A stretch of 64,000 nucleotides of DNA, taken from positions 62,001 through 126,000 of the forward strand of contig NZ_WTYC01000006.1 of the NCBI RefSeq assembly GCF_009827325.1, read 5' to 3'. Of the stretch, positions 44,317 through 53,950 are shown one piece after another. Under the pieces are notes generated by a model. It saw nothing but the letters and a program-made list of their open reading frames with translations. It had not been told where the DNA came from and did no database searches. The position numbers and the translations under genes were made by a program. Each line of letters begins with the position of its first letter. Positions within the stretch are counted from its first letter, which is position 1. Source of the stretch: Qipengyuania vulgaris. GTDB lineage: Bacteria; Pseudomonadota; Alphaproteobacteria; Sphingomonadales; Sphingomonadaceae.

Positions 44317-44783
44317 GCGGAGCGTGCTGCTTCCAATACCTCCTTGGCATGGCCCTTTACGCGGACCTTGGGCCAGATGCGAAGGATCTTGCCCTGTTCG
44401 TCCAGCAGGTAGGTCGAACGGATCATGCCCATATAGGTGCGTCCGTAATTCTTCTTCTCGCCCCATACACCAAGCTGGTCGGAGAGCCCGCCTTCCTCTG
44501 CGTCGGTGGAGAGATCTACCGTGAGATCATGCTTGGCGATGAAGTTCTGGTGCTTCTTCGCGGAATCCTTGCTCACGCCCAGCAGAGCGGTACCGGACTT
44601 CTCGAATTCGGGCTTGAGTTCGGTGAAGTCTTTCGCCTCCATCGTGCAGCCCGGGGTGTTGTCTTTCGGATAGAAGAAGACGACCGCTTTCCTGCCCGCG
44701 AAGTCACCCTTGGTTATCGTTCCTCCATTGGGTGTTTCCATCTCGAAGTCGGGAAAGGCGTCGCCCTCTGCATAAGTCGTCAT
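44313..44783 (-). CDS. bcp: Thioredoxin-dependent peroxiredoxin, BCP type
   Basis: BCP reduces hydrogen and alkyl peroxides. The 156-residue protein has the core FYPKDNTPGCTMEAKDF with peroxidatic C46. No second cysteine follows five places later or elsewhere in the chain, so this is a one-cysteine form needing an outside thiol. It overlaps the glnE end by four bases and the DUF455 start by four bases, so it is tightly coupled within the operon. Confidence 0.94.
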   Translation of the reverse strand: MTTYAEGDAFPDFEMETPNGGTITKGDFAGRKAVVFFYPKDNTPGCTMEAKDFTELKPEFEKSGTALLGVSKDSAKKHQNFIAKHDLTVDLSTDAEEGGLSDQLGVWGEKKNYGRTYMGMIRSTYLLDEQGKILRIWPKVRVKGHAKEVLEAARSA

Positions 44784-47452
44784 TGGTCCAGCTCCAGTGT
44801 CTCGTCGAAAATCGATTTCCATGTATCTGCAACTTGCTGCCGCGCCTCGCCGAAATTGCGGACGAGATCGGCAAGATCCTTCGCCTCGCACAGCCGCGCA
44901 AGGATGCTTCCGGGCGCCTCGCCGGGGATGGAAAGGGCCGGGGCAAGCAGGCGGGTACCCACCAGCAGCCGCGTCATCAAGCGATGCGGGCCGGCGAGCC
45001 CCTCCAATTCCGGAAACTTCGTAATGGCGTCTTCCAGATGCGGGGTAAGCCCCTGCCGGTCGCGCAGTTGGAGGAAGTGCACGAGGAACTCGAGGTCGAC
45101 CAGTCCCCCGCGCAGAAGCTTGGCATCCAGCGGGCCTTTCGCAGGCTTGTGCGCCGCCATCTCTGCGCGCATCTTGAGCAGGTCGGCGCGCAATGAATGC
45201 TGATCCCGCGCGCGGCAGAGTACGTCTTGCAGAATGGCTTGCACCCTGCCCTTGGCCGTATCGCTCCCGGTCAGAACCCGGGCGCGGGTGAGCGCCATAT
45301 GCTCCCACGTCCAGGCGTCTTGCTGCTGGTACCGCTCGAAGCTTTCGAGGCTTACGGCCAGTGGCCCCTGCGCGCCTTGCGGTCGAAGCCGGGTGTCCAC
45401 CTCGTATAGCGCCCCTTCCGCGGTCGGGACGGAAAGCGCGGCGCTGACCCGCTGGGCCAGGCGGTTGAAATAGAGTGTCGCACCCAGCGGCCTCTCGCCA
45501 TCGCTCTCCGCTTCGTGGCTGCCAGTGAACAGATAGATGATGTCGAGATCGGATTCGTGGGTCAGCGCCCCGCCTCCGAGGCGGCCCAGGCCGAGCACCA
45601 GCAATTCGGATCCTTCGATCCTGCCGTGTTTGCGAGCGAACTCCGCTCCTGCCGCTTCCTGCGCGGTCTCGAGCGCAGCTTCCGCCACCCGCGACAGCGC
45701 CGCCGCGATATCGAGCGGATCGTGTGCGGCTTCGATCAACTGAACGCCCAGTGCGAAGCGGGTTTCGCCGGTCACTATGCGGATGCGGTCGAGCCGGTCC
45801 TCGTAAGTGTCTCCGCGTTCGCCCCTGCGCATGGCGGCTGCCAGGTCTTCGCGAGAGCCGGGCAGATCGAGTGCGCTCCGATCGATCAGCGTATCCACCA
45901 GTTCGGGACGGCGCGCGATGGCATCGGCCAGTGGCGGAGCAAGGGTCAGGCAGTCGGCCAGTAATTGCATGAGGCCAGGTCGGGCTTCGAGCAGCCGAAA
46001 GAGGTTGATCGCGCTCCTCAGTCTATTGAGGAGACTTTCCCACCGCGCAACCGCACGCTCCGGGTCTTCGGAAGCGGCAAGCGAGGAGAGGAGGGTCGGG
46101 CGGATCGCTTCGAAGGCAGACAAGGCGGCGGTACTTCTCAGCGGCGGATACCGACCGTCGGTCCAGCCGAGGACACGCTCCTCCAGCGCATGGTCGAGCT
46201 TCGCATTGGCGTCGCCGGCAGCAAGGTGGGGACTGTCAGCAGGAACCGAAATCCTGTCCTCTGCCAGCAGCGCGTCGTATCGCTCGGCAACCGGTCCGGT
46301 AAGGCTGGCGATATGTTGGAGCCACGCGGAACCACCGGAAAATCCGTCCAGCCGGGCGGCATTGTCCAATGCCTCGCCCGCAGGCAGAGCGTGGGTCTGC
46401 TGGTCGGCCACCATCTGCAACCTGTGTTCGATCAGCCGGAGACCGTCGTAGCTTTCGCCCAAGGCGCGCGCGTCGTCTGCTCCGATGCGGCCGGTGGCGG
46501 CCAGCGCATCGAGCGCGGCCCGGGTGTGCTTGCGGCGGATCGAGGGGTCGCGCCCGCCGTGAATCAGCTGGTGTGTCTGGGCGAAGAACTCGATTTCGCG
46601 AATGCCGCCGCGACCAAGCTTGACGTTGTATCCGGGTGCGGGCTCGCTTGGGCCCGACTGCTTGTCGCGGATCCGGTGGGTGAGTCGGCGCACTTCGTCG
46701 ATGGCCCCGAAATCGAGGCTCCGCCGCCAGATGAAGGGCCGAATGTGATCGAGAAAGGCTTCGCCTGCCGCGACATCGCCTGCACAGGCGCGCGCGCGAA
46801 TGAAGGCGGCACGTTCCCAGGCAAGCGCCGAACTTTCGTAATGCATGATCGCGGCGTCGAGCGGGATGGCCAGCGGGCTGACTTCCGAAGCCGGACGCAG
46901 GCGCAGATCGACGCGGAAGACATATCCCTCGCTGGTGACTTCCGACAGCATTCGCACCACATCGCGCACATAGCGCTGTGCCGCTTCGCCCGGCTCGTCG
47001 CGTTCGCGGCGTGGAAGGGTGGCGGGATCGTACAGCAGAATGGGGTCTATATCGGACGAGTAATTCAGTTCGCCCGCGCCATGCTTGCCGAGAGCAAGGC
47101 CGATCATGCCTTGGGGCTCGGCATCTTCGACCCGCCGGGCGATAGCTGCCCCGATCGCCCGGTGAAGAGCGCGATCGGCGAAGAGCGACAGTTCCCGCAT
47201 CACCTTTTCCAGCGAGAATTCCCCGGCGAGATCGCCGATCGCCAGCACCAGGGCCAGCGCGCGTTTCTCCCGGCGCAGGGCAAGCCCGGTGTCATCGATA
47301 CCCTCGCCTGCAGACTTGGCCAGGGCGAGCGCCGCATCTGCGTCACCCTGATCAAGCAATTCTGCAAGGTCGGGACGCCGTTCCAGTCCGCGCGACAGGA
47401 AAGGGGCGTGGTTTCGCGCGCGATCCAGTGCATGGTTCCAGTCGGCAGGCAT
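44780..47452 (-). CDS. glnE: Bifunctional glutamine synthetase adenylyltransferase/removase
   Basis: GlnE adds AMP to, and removes it from, glutamine synthetase in response to nitrogen state. The 890-residue protein has both nucleotidyltransferase halves: KHGAGELNYSSDIDPILLYD in the N-terminal half and GRLGGGALTHESDLDIIYLF in the C-terminal half, each followed by the GlnD-like helical domain. ATG 47452 (PADWNHALDRARNHAPFLS) is chosen by family fit; the frame stays open to 49075, but that part is the reverse of the M28 peptidase gene. It heads the glnE-bcp-DUF455 operon. Confidence 0.95.
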   Translation of the reverse strand: MPADWNHALDRARNHAPFLSRGLERRPDLAELLDQGDADAALALAKSAGEGIDDTGLALRREKRALALVLAIGDLAGEFSLEKVMRELSLFADRALHRAIGAAIARRVEDAEPQGMIGLALGKHGAGELNYSSDIDPILLYDPATLPRRERDEPGEAAQRYVRDVVRMLSEVTSEGYVFRVDLRLRPASEVSPLAIPLDAAIMHYESSALAWERAAFIRARACAGDVAAGEAFLDHIRPFIWRRSLDFGAIDEVRRLTHRIRDKQSGPSEPAPGYNVKLGRGGIREIEFFAQTHQLIHGGRDPSIRRKHTRAALDALAATGRIGADDARALGESYDGLRLIEHRLQMVADQQTHALPAGEALDNAARLDGFSGGSAWLQHIASLTGPVAERYDALLAEDRISVPADSPHLAAGDANAKLDHALEERVLGWTDGRYPPLRSTAALSAFEAIRPTLLSSLAASEDPERAVARWESLLNRLRSAINLFRLLEARPGLMQLLADCLTLAPPLADAIARRPELVDTLIDRSALDLPGSREDLAAAMRRGERGDTYEDRLDRIRIVTGETRFALGVQLIEAAHDPLDIAAALSRVAEAALETAQEAAGAEFARKHGRIEGSELLVLGLGRLGGGALTHESDLDIIYLFTGSHEAESDGERPLGATLYFNRLAQRVSAALSVPTAEGALYEVDTRLRPQGAQGPLAVSLESFERYQQQDAWTWEHMALTRARVLTGSDTAKGRVQAILQDVLCRARDQHSLRADLLKMRAEMAAHKPAKGPLDAKLLRGGLVDLEFLVHFLQLRDRQGLTPHLEDAITKFPELEGLAGPHRLMTRLLVGTRLLAPALSIPGEAPGSILARLCEAKDLADLVRNFGEARQQVADTWKSIFDETLELDQ

Positions 47453-47557
47453 CGCATCCGCTCTGCCGAAGCACGTCGCACGGCGCAAGCTTGCGTCACC
47501 GGGCGGAGCAGTGCAACAAGCACGCCACGGATAACGCAAACGAGAGGTTGCCCCCCA

Positions 47558-49264
47558 ATGATCCGCACGACACTGGTTGCAGCATCGGCGCTGCTGCTTG
47601 CCGCCTGCAACGCTTCGATCGAGGACGAGGCGGGTTCCGCCACAGGCCTCGACATCCCCGATATCGCCAGCGGCGAAATCTCCGAAGAGACGATGAAGAC
47701 GATAACCGAACGTCTCTCCTCCGACGAATTCGAAGGCCGCATGCCGGGTACGGCAGGCGAGGAGAAGACCGTCGCATACCTGATCGAACAGTTCGAGAGG
47801 GTCGGGCTCGAGCCGGGCAACAACGGCAGCTGGACCCAGAAGGTGCCGCTGGTCGAAATCACCGGCAAGGACTTCGCCCCGCTGACCATTTCCGGCGATG
47901 ATGGCGAGCCGATGGAATTCGAATATGGCAACGAGTGGGTAGGTGTGTCCTATCGCGAGGAAGCCGAAACTGCGCTGGAGGATAGCGAACTCGTATTCGT
48001 CGGGTATGGCATCAACGCGCCCGAGAAGGACTGGAACGACTACGAAGGCGTCGACATGACCGGCAAGACGGCCGTTATCCTCGTCAACGATCCCGATTTC
48101 GGCACGCAATCGCTTGAAGGCCCCTTCGGCGGCAAGGCGATGACCTATTACGGTCGGTGGACCTACAAATACGAAGAGGCGGCGCGCCAAGGTGCAGCTG
48201 GCGCGATCATCATCCACGATACGGAACCCGCTTCCTATGGCTGGAACGTGGTCGAAAGCAGCTGGTCGGGCCCGCAGGCCTATGCCCAGCGCGGCGAGAA
48301 TGCGCCGCCGCTGACGACGATGAACGGCTGGGTACAGAATGAAGTCGCGCAGCAGATCTTCGAAGCTGCGGGCGAGGATTTCAGCAAACTGGCAGCAGCG
48401 GCGAAGAAGAAGGACTTCAAACCGGTGCCGCTGGGCCTGACCGCCTCGACCAGTTTCTCGAACGATATCCGCACCTTCGAATCGCAGAACGTGATCGGCA
48501 TTCTTCCGGGCACCGAGCGACCAGAGGAATACGTCATGCATACGGCGCACTGGGACCATCTCGGTCGCTGTACGCCAGCTCCGGACGGTGACGACATCTG
48601 CAATGGCGCGGTCGACAATGCGACAGGCACGGCCGCACTGGTAGCCCTGGCCGAGGCGCAGGCGAAGACCGGGCCCACGGCTCGCAGCCTCGTTTTCCTT
48701 GCGGTGACGGCAGAGGAATCCGGCTTGCTCGGCGCAGACTACTATGCCGCCAACCCGGTCTTCCCGCTCGAGCAGACGGTTGGGGGGATCAATATGGATG
48801 CCTTCCTGATCGCCGGTCCGAGCAAGGATGTAACCGTGGTGGGACCGGGCAAGTCGCAGCTCGACCAGTTCCTCGAGGCGGCGCTGGAGGCGGATGGGCG
48901 CGTTTCCACGCCCAACCCCAATCCGGAAGCGGGGTATTACTACCGTTCCGACCACTTCGCCTTTGCCAAGCGCGGCGTGCCGATGCTCTATGTCGATGGC
49001 GGCGAGGACCTCGTCGAAGGCGGGATCGAAGCCGGCGCTGCGATCGCCAAGGATTATCGCGACAACCGGTATCACGGGCCAAAGGACGAATACGATCCGG
49101 ACTGGGACTGGTCGGGCGTGATGGCTGACCTGCAGCTGTTCTACCGCCTTGGCCGGATGCTGGGCATGAGCACCAGCTGGCCGAACTGGAAAGAAGGCGA
49201 CGAATTCAAGGCAACGCGTGACGAGACCTGCACCGCAGAAGGTGCGGCTTGCGGAACCGTCTGA
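47558..49264 (+). CDS. M28 family peptidase, predicted lipoprotein
   Basis: The 568-residue protein has a signal peptide with lipobox (ALLLAAC, C19), a protease-associated domain (residues about 130-280) and a zinc aminopeptidase domain with HTAHWDHLG, GAVDNATGTAAL, VTAEESGLLGADYY, NMDAFLI and YRSDHFAFAKRG, which supply the five metal ligands. It probably removes N-terminal residues from peptides in the periplasm. The start at 47558 is fixed by the signal; the frame is open far upstream, opposite glnE. It ends at a strong hairpin. Confidence 0.92.
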   Translation: MIRTTLVAASALLLAACNASIEDEAGSATGLDIPDIASGEISEETMKTITERLSSDEFEGRMPGTAGEEKTVAYLIEQFERVGLEPGNNGSWTQKVPLVEITGKDFAPLTISGDDGEPMEFEYGNEWVGVSYREEAETALEDSELVFVGYGINAPEKDWNDYEGVDMTGKTAVILVNDPDFGTQSLEGPFGGKAMTYYGRWTYKYEEAARQGAAGAIIIHDTEPASYGWNVVESSWSGPQAYAQRGENAPPLTTMNGWVQNEVAQQIFEAAGEDFSKLAAAAKKKDFKPVPLGLTASTSFSNDIRTFESQNVIGILPGTERPEEYVMHTAHWDHLGRCTPAPDGDDICNGAVDNATGTAALVALAEAQAKTGPTARSLVFLAVTAEESGLLGADYYAANPVFPLEQTVGGINMDAFLIAGPSKDVTVVGPGKSQLDQFLEAALEADGRVSTPNPNPEAGYYYRSDHFAFAKRGVPMLYVDGGEDLVEGGIEAGAAIAKDYRDNRYHGPKDEYDPDWDWSGVMADLQLFYRLGRMLGMSTSWPNWKEGDEFKATRDETCTAEGAACGTV

Positions 49265-49282
49265 TCAGATAAAGTCTGGCGC

Positions 49283-49325
49283 AAAAAAGGGCCGGTTCGC
49301 GTTCATGGCGAGCCGACCCTTTTTG
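49283..49325. terminator. Bidirectional terminator between M28 peptidase and galU
   Basis: An imperfect stem (GGGCCGGTTCGC against GGCGAGCCGACCC, loop about six bases) is flanked by AAAAAA on the left and TTTTTG on the right, so it can end transcripts from both converging genes. Confidence 0.8.
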
Positions 49326-49349
49326 TATGCCTTGGCGCGATGAGACTCT

Positions 49350-50228
49350 CTATTGCGCCAGCAGCCTCTCGGCTATCGCGCGAACCTCCTCGCCCATGTC
49401 CTCCCGCTGTAGTGCAAGGGCGAGCGTCGCCTCGACGAAACCGGTCTTGCTGCCGCAGTCGTAACGGTTGCCAGCGAATGTCACGGCATGGAACGGCTGG
49501 TTCCCGATCATCCGCGCCATCGCATCGGTCAACTGGATTTCGCCGCCTGCTCCCTTGCCCTGGTTCTCTAGGGTGCGCATGACTTCTGGCTGAAGGATGT
49601 AGCGCCCGGAAATGATCTTGTTGGACGGGGCTTCGGCGACCGGTGGTTTCTCGACCAGCCCGGTGACTTCGGTCAGTGTATCCGAAATGCTCGCACCCGG
49701 GGCAATGACCCCGTAGCTGGACACGTCCTCCTGCGGCACCTCGAGGACCGAGACGAGGTTCCCGCCCACTTCATTATAGGCGTCGACCATCTGCTTCATG
49801 CAGCCCGGTTCGCCCACCATCAGCTCGTCGGGCAGGAGGATGGCGAAAGGTTCGTCGCCCACGATCGCGCGGGCGCACCAGATTGCGTGGCCCAGCCCCA
49901 GTGGCACCTGCTGGCGGACCGTAATAATGTCCCCGGGTGTCGCCCGCGTGGGATCGAGGACGCTCATGTCCTTGCCGCGCTCTTTCATCGTGGCCTCGAG
50001 TTCGTATGCCACGTCGAAATGTTCCACGATCGCTGTCTTGCCGCGTCCGGTGACGAAGATGATCTGTTCGATGCCTGCTTCGCGCGCTTCGTCCACGGCA
50101 TACTGGATCAAGGGGCGGTCCACGATGGGGAGCAGTTCCTTCGGTATCGCCTTGGTGGCCGGAAGGAAGCGCGTGCCGAGTCCCGCAACAGGAAAAACGG
50201 CTTTTTTGATTGGCTTATGCTGGTTCAT
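49350..50228 (-). CDS. galU: UTP-glucose-1-phosphate uridylyltransferase
   Basis: GalU makes UDP-glucose for surface polysaccharides. The 292-residue protein has the nucleotide motif AGLGTRFLPATKAIPKELLP, IEQIIFVTGRGKTAIVEHF, the GLGHAIWCARA loop, PFAILLPDELM and TGLVEKP. The length is typical. It converges with the M28 gene and is divergent from murA, so promoters for both lie in 50229-50356. Confidence 0.96.
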   Translation of the reverse strand: MNQHKPIKKAVFPVAGLGTRFLPATKAIPKELLPIVDRPLIQYAVDEAREAGIEQIIFVTGRGKTAIVEHFDVAYELEATMKERGKDMSVLDPTRATPGDIITVRQQVPLGLGHAIWCARAIVGDEPFAILLPDELMVGEPGCMKQMVDAYNEVGGNLVSVLEVPQEDVSSYGVIAPGASISDTLTEVTGLVEKPPVAEAPSNKIISGRYILQPEVMRTLENQGKGAGGEIQLTDAMARMIGNQPFHAVTFAGNRYDCGSKTGFVEATLALALQREDMGEEVRAIAERLLAQ

Positions 50229-50356
50229 GGCAATGCGAGTTAGGTCCGGAGTTGGAACAGGTCAATCTCTGGTCGGTTGAGGGGTGCAATGGACGGGTGC
50301 AGTGACAGGCGCATGACGCTTGCCACGAGGCCCGCGAAGATTAAAGGCAGGGGCCC

Positions 50357-51640
50357 ATGGACAAACTCATCGTACGCGGCGGAAACCGGCTTTCCGGCAC
50401 CATCCCTATCTCGGGCGCGAAGAACGCGGCCCTCACGCTCATCCCATGCGCCCTGCTGACCGAAGAGGCAGTGACGCTGCGCAATCTGCCGCGTCTCGCC
50501 GACATCGACGGTTTCCAGCACCTGATGACGCAATTCGGGGTGAGCCACACGATCCCCGGCAAGCGCCCAGAGGAATTCGGCAGCAATGTTACCCTGGCAG
50601 CGACCCGCATCACAAGCTCGGTCGCGCCCTACGATCTCGTGCGCAAGATGCGTGCCTCGATCCTCGTTCTCGGTCCCCTGCTGGCCCGCACCGGTGAGGC
50701 GACGGTTTCGCTTCCTGGCGGCTGCGCAATCGGCAATCGTCCGATCGACCTCCACCTGAAAGCGCTCGAGGCATTCGGCGCCCATATCGAACTTGCGCAG
50801 GGCTATGTTAAGGCGATCGCGCCCGATGGCGGCCTGCCGGGCGGCGAATTCGATTTCCCGGTCGTGTCGGTCGGCGCGACGGAAAATGCATTGATGGCCG
50901 CTGTCCTGTGTAACGGGACGAGCAAGCTCATAAATGCTGCGCGCGAGCCCGAGATCGTCGACTTGTGCAACCTTCTCACCGCGATGGGGGCGGAGATCGA
51001 GGGTATCGGATCTTCCGAGGTCACGATCCATGGCGTGAAGAGCCTGCACGGCGCAACCTACCGGGTGATGCCCGACCGGATCGAGGCCGGATCCTATGCC
51101 TGCGCCGCTGCAATCACCGGCGGCGAAGTGCGGCTCGAAGGGGCGGACGAGCATGACATGGGGTCGACCATCCATGCCTTGCGCAACATCGGGGTCGAAG
51201 TCGAAACCGATAAGCGCGGCATCAATGTCGCGGCCAAAGGCAAGCTCAAGGCGCACAATCTCACCACCGCACCTTTCCCGGGCCTTGCTACCGATATGCA
51301 GGCCCAGCTGATGAGCCTGCTGTGCAAGGCCGAGGGCACTAGCGTGCTCAAGGAAACAATCTTCGAGAATCGCTTCATGCACGTGCCCGAATTGGCGCGC
51401 ATGGGTGCCGAGATCGAGACGACCGGCCGCACTGCAATCGTGCGCGGACCGGTGGAGCTTACCGGTGCCGAGGTGATGGCGACCGATCTGCGCGCTTCGA
51501 TGAGCCTTGTCATTGCCGGACTGGCTGCCAGGGGGGAGACGACGGTGCGCCGCCTGTACCATCTTGATCGCGGTTACGAGCGGCTGGAAGAGAAGCTGCA
51601 GCTTGTCGGCGCGGATATCGAACGGGTGGGCGACGACTGA
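50357..51640 (+). CDS. murA: UDP-N-acetylglucosamine 1-carboxyvinyltransferase
   Basis: MurA makes the first committed precursor of peptidoglycan by joining enolpyruvate to UDP-GlcNAc. The 427-residue protein has [13 protein letters not shown] (K22, N23), the active loop [15 protein letters not shown] with the catalytic C123 (the fosfomycin-sensitive form), [14 protein letters not shown] and [13 protein letters not shown] 50357 follows AAAGGCAGGGG. It is a typical core gene; the small gene after it may be read through. Confidence 0.97.
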   Translation: MDKLIVRGGNRLSGTIPISGAKNAALTLIPCALLTEEAVTLRNLPRLADIDGFQHLMTQFGVSHTIPGKRPEEFGSNVTLAATRITSSVAPYDLVRKMRASILVLGPLLARTGEATVSLPGGCAIGNRPIDLHLKALEAFGAHIELAQGYVKAIAPDGGLPGGEFDFPVVSVGATENALMAAVLCNGTSKLINAAREPEIVDLCNLLTAMGAEIEGIGSSEVTIHGVKSLHGATYRVMPDRIEAGSYACAAAITGGEVRLEGADEHDMGSTIHALRNIGVEVETDKRGINVAAKGKLKAHNLTTAPFPGLATDMQAQLMSLLCKAEGTSVLKETIFENRFMHVPELARMGAEIETTGRTAIVRGPVELTGAEVMATDLRASMSLVIAGLAARGETTVRRLYHLDRGYERLEEKLQLVGADIERVGDD

Positions 51641-51713
51641 CCATTTGAGGCGGACCTTTCACGCCCACCGAACGTTGGTCGGTGTAAGTCATTTACTCGA
51701 AAGGGAAGCTATC

Positions 51714-51938
51714 ATGATCCTCAAGCTCGCAGCACTCGGTGCCCTCGGTTATGCAGGTTACCGCTATTACGAAAAGAACCACGTCGACAGGAATGGCGTG
51801 GCTTTCGCTGGCGATGAGCCAGCGGGCAATTTCCGCAACGCTGGATCGGAATCTACCGCATCGCACGACCGGATGAGTTCGACCGACGAAGCGCTGGACG
51901 AAACCTATCCGGCAAGCGATGCGACCGCGAAATACTGA
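51714..51938 (+). CDS. Small single-span protein with acidic tail
   Basis: This 74-residue protein has a hydrophobic-aromatic start (LKLAALGALGYAGYRYYEKN) that could anchor it in the membrane, followed by a polar, acidic tail (AGNFRNAGSES, SSTDEALDETYPASDA). The pattern resembles small lineage-type proteins of Sphingomonadales. ATG 51714 follows AAAGGGAAG. The function is unknown. Confidence 0.65.
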   Translation: MILKLAALGALGYAGYRYYEKNHVDRNGVAFAGDEPAGNFRNAGSESTASHDRMSSTDEALDETYPASDATAKY

Positions 51939-51958
51939 CCATTTCAGGTCCGGTAATC

Positions 51959-51986
51959 AGGGCGGCGGAAGGGATTTCGCCGCCCT
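51959..51986. terminator. Nine-bp hairpin between convergent small genes
   Basis: AGGGCGGCG (51959-51967) pairs perfectly with CGCCGCCCT (51978-51986) across a 10-base loop. It overlaps the stop codon of the minus-strand RHH gene and lies 20 bases after the plus-strand gene. U-runs are poor, so efficiency is uncertain. Confidence 0.55.
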
Positions 51987-52230
51987 AATCGTGTCTGGAA
52001 ACCAGTTCGTGGGTTACCAGCCAGATGCGGATGGCGCCCGCAAGTCCCGGGGGTGTTTCGCTGCGAATTCGCTCCGCATCGATAGCGGCGACCAGCGTAT
52101 TCACGGCAATATTGCTCCGCGCGGCAGCCGCGCGGAGCAAATCCCAAAAGATCGGCTCGAGGCTGATCGAGGTCCGATGGCCCTCGATCCGGACAGAGTA
52201 TTTTCTGGGTGGGTGATAGGGAGTCGTCAT
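51985..52230 (-). CDS. Ribbon-helix-helix domain protein
   Basis: This 81-residue protein has an RHH-type core: a beta strand (YSVRIEGHRTSISLEPIFWD) followed by two helices (LLRAAAARSNIAVNTLVAAI and AGAIRIWLVTHEL). Family members of this RHH_4-like kind are common in alphaproteobacteria as small DNA-binding proteins. The target is unknown. It stands alone, transcribed away from the hypothetical gene at 52319. Confidence 0.8.
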   Translation of the reverse strand: MTTPYHPPRKYSVRIEGHRTSISLEPIFWDLLRAAAARSNIAVNTLVAAIDAERIRSETPPGLAGAIRIWLVTHELVSRHD

Positions 52231-52318
52231 TCCGTCCTTCTTTCGTGAACACTCTTGCGGTAAAACATGCGCTCGTCGATAGTGTGTTCCTCAGGATCGA
52301 CAGATTGCGCGGTTGGAC

Positions 52319-53032
52319 GTGACCGAAGATGACGGCAGGGGTGAAAAGGGCAATGGCGGGCCGAAGCAGGCTTTGCCATCCGACGTTTTGCCCCCGCGAC
52401 CCACAAGCTACACAGCTGCAGAGCTGGCCGAAATGGAACGTCGCGAACGGCTGGGCGGATGGCTGCTGCTGTTCTTCGGCGGCGCCGCATTGGCCACTGC
52501 GGCACTCGCGTTCTACCTGTTCTCCGATGAAATCCAGCAGAATGACGAATTCGTCCGTCTCGATCCCGAAGGGCCCGTAGAGGAGGACGACTCACCGTTT
52601 TTCTGGGGAGAGGCCCGACCTGAACCGACGGAGAGCCCGGAAGCGGACCCATCGGAGTCAAAGGTTGCCGCGCAAAGGCGAGTCGAAGAACTGCCAACGA
52701 TTGAGGCGACGCCTGAAAGCGGCGAGCAGACCTTCAATTTCCCGCCGCCACCTCGCGAAAACCCCGCTCCGACTTTCCTTGGCCCGCCCGTTGGCTCGGT
52801 CGACCGGGAAACCGCTCGTGCTTTGCGCAGCGGCAAGGCTCAACTGTGGCAGGAAGATGGGAAGCGCGGCTATGTCCTCGTAAGCGAGATCGTATCTTAC
52901 GGTCCCCGTGAATGCCGTCAGGTTAGCTACTCGCAATTCGAGCAGGGGCGGCAGGTGACTTCATCGGCGACCCAGTGGTGTCGTCAGGCGAAAGCCGGGA
53001 AATGGCGGGTTGATCCGCGAGGGCCCGAATAG
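52319..53032 (+). CDS. Hypothetical single-span membrane protein
   Basis: This protein of about 237 residues has a cytoplasmic N terminus (residues 1-40), one membrane span (LGGWLLLFFGGAALATAALA, followed by FYLFS), a long acidic, proline-rich region (residues 70-165) and a folded C-terminal domain with two cysteines (SYGPRECRQVSYSQFEQG, TQWCRQAKAGKWRVD). GTG 52319 is chosen; TTG 52313 would add two residues. No family is recognised. Confidence 0.6.
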   Translation: MTEDDGRGEKGNGGPKQALPSDVLPPRPTSYTAAELAEMERRERLGGWLLLFFGGAALATAALAFYLFSDEIQQNDEFVRLDPEGPVEEDDSPFFWGEARPEPTESPEADPSESKVAAQRRVEELPTIEATPESGEQTFNFPPPPRENPAPTFLGPPVGSVDRETARALRSGKAQLWQEDGKRGYVLVSEIVSYGPRECRQVSYSQFEQGRQVTSSATQWCRQAKAGKWRVDPRGPE

Positions 53033-53091
53033 AGCGTAGAGTTGGTCTCACGTTACTGAATAGAGACGTATGTGGTACCGCTCGTGCGGTA

Positions 53092-53817
53092 TCAATACAT
53101 GTGCTGACCGCCATTGATGCTCATGGTCGAACCGGTGACGAATTCGCCATGGTCCGATACGAGAAAGCTGACCCCGCGCGCAATCTCGCTGGCTTTACCA
53201 AGGCGGCCTACGGGTATCTTGGCAATAATCTTTTCCAGCACCGGCTCGGGGACGGCTGCCACCATTTCGGTGTCGATATAGCCTGGCGCAATGGCGTTAA
53301 CGGTGATGCCGAAACGCGCCCCTTCCTGAGCAAGGGCCTTGGTGAAGCCGTGGATGCCGCTCTTTGCAGCGGCATAGTTGACCTGGCCATACTGGCCCGC
53401 CTGACCGTTGATCGAGCCGATGTTGACGATCCGGCCCCAGCCGCGTTCTTTCATTCCGGCGAAAGTCGCCTTGGCCATGTTGAAGCAGCCACCAAGGTTG
53501 GTGCGCATGACTGCGTCCCAGTCCTCGTAACTCATTTTCAGGAGCGTGCCGTCGCGCGTGATCCCGGCGTTGTTGACCACGATCTCGATCGGGCCATGCG
53601 CTTCCTCGACCTGCCGGCAACCATCCTGCACGGCATCGAAATCGCCCACGTCGAATTTTACGGTGGGCAGGCCGGTTTCGTCGGTGAATTTCTTCGCCGC
53701 TTCGTCATTGCCTGCGTAATTGGCCACGACCGTGCAATCGCGCTCATCGCGCAGCCTTTCGCAGATGGCGCGGCCGATTCCGCGCGTGCCCCCGGTCACG
53801 ATGGCAACACGTCCCAT
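53092..53817 (-). CDS. phaB: Acetoacetyl-CoA reductase
   Basis: PhaB reduces acetoacetyl-CoA to (R)-3-hydroxybutyryl-CoA with NADPH for polyhydroxyalkanoate synthesis. The 241-residue short-chain dehydrogenase has IVTGGTRGIGRAI, VVNNAGITRDGTL, the catalytic serine in NIGSINGQAGQYGQ and YAAAKSG, and ends with FVTGSTMSINGGQHMY, a tail typical of PhaB. FabG-type activity cannot be fully excluded. No phaA or phaC lies nearby. Confidence 0.92.
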   Translation of the reverse strand: MGRVAIVTGGTRGIGRAICERLRDERDCTVVANYAGNDEAAKKFTDETGLPTVKFDVGDFDAVQDGCRQVEEAHGPIEIVVNNAGITRDGTLLKMSYEDWDAVMRTNLGGCFNMAKATFAGMKERGWGRIVNIGSINGQAGQYGQVNYAAAKSGIHGFTKALAQEGARFGITVNAIAPGYIDTEMVAAVPEPVLEKIIAKIPVGRLGKASEIARGVSFLVSDHGEFVTGSTMSINGGQHMY

Positions 53818-53950
53818 GAATTCTCTCCCAGCAGTTCCGTAGCGTTAAGGCCGGTTCTACGCACGCAAATGCAGTAGCGTAAAGACAAACCGCCACGGGG
53901 CCGGGTCATTCAATCATATTACGTCAGAAGAGTTTGCGCGAAAGGGCGAA

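Noticed and set aside
45965..47557. Long upstream extension of the M28 peptidase frame
   Set aside because: It runs opposite glnE; the signal peptide with lipobox fixes the true start at 47558.
47453..49075. Long upstream extension of the glnE frame
   Set aside because: It runs opposite the M28 peptidase gene; GlnE family sequence begins at 47452.
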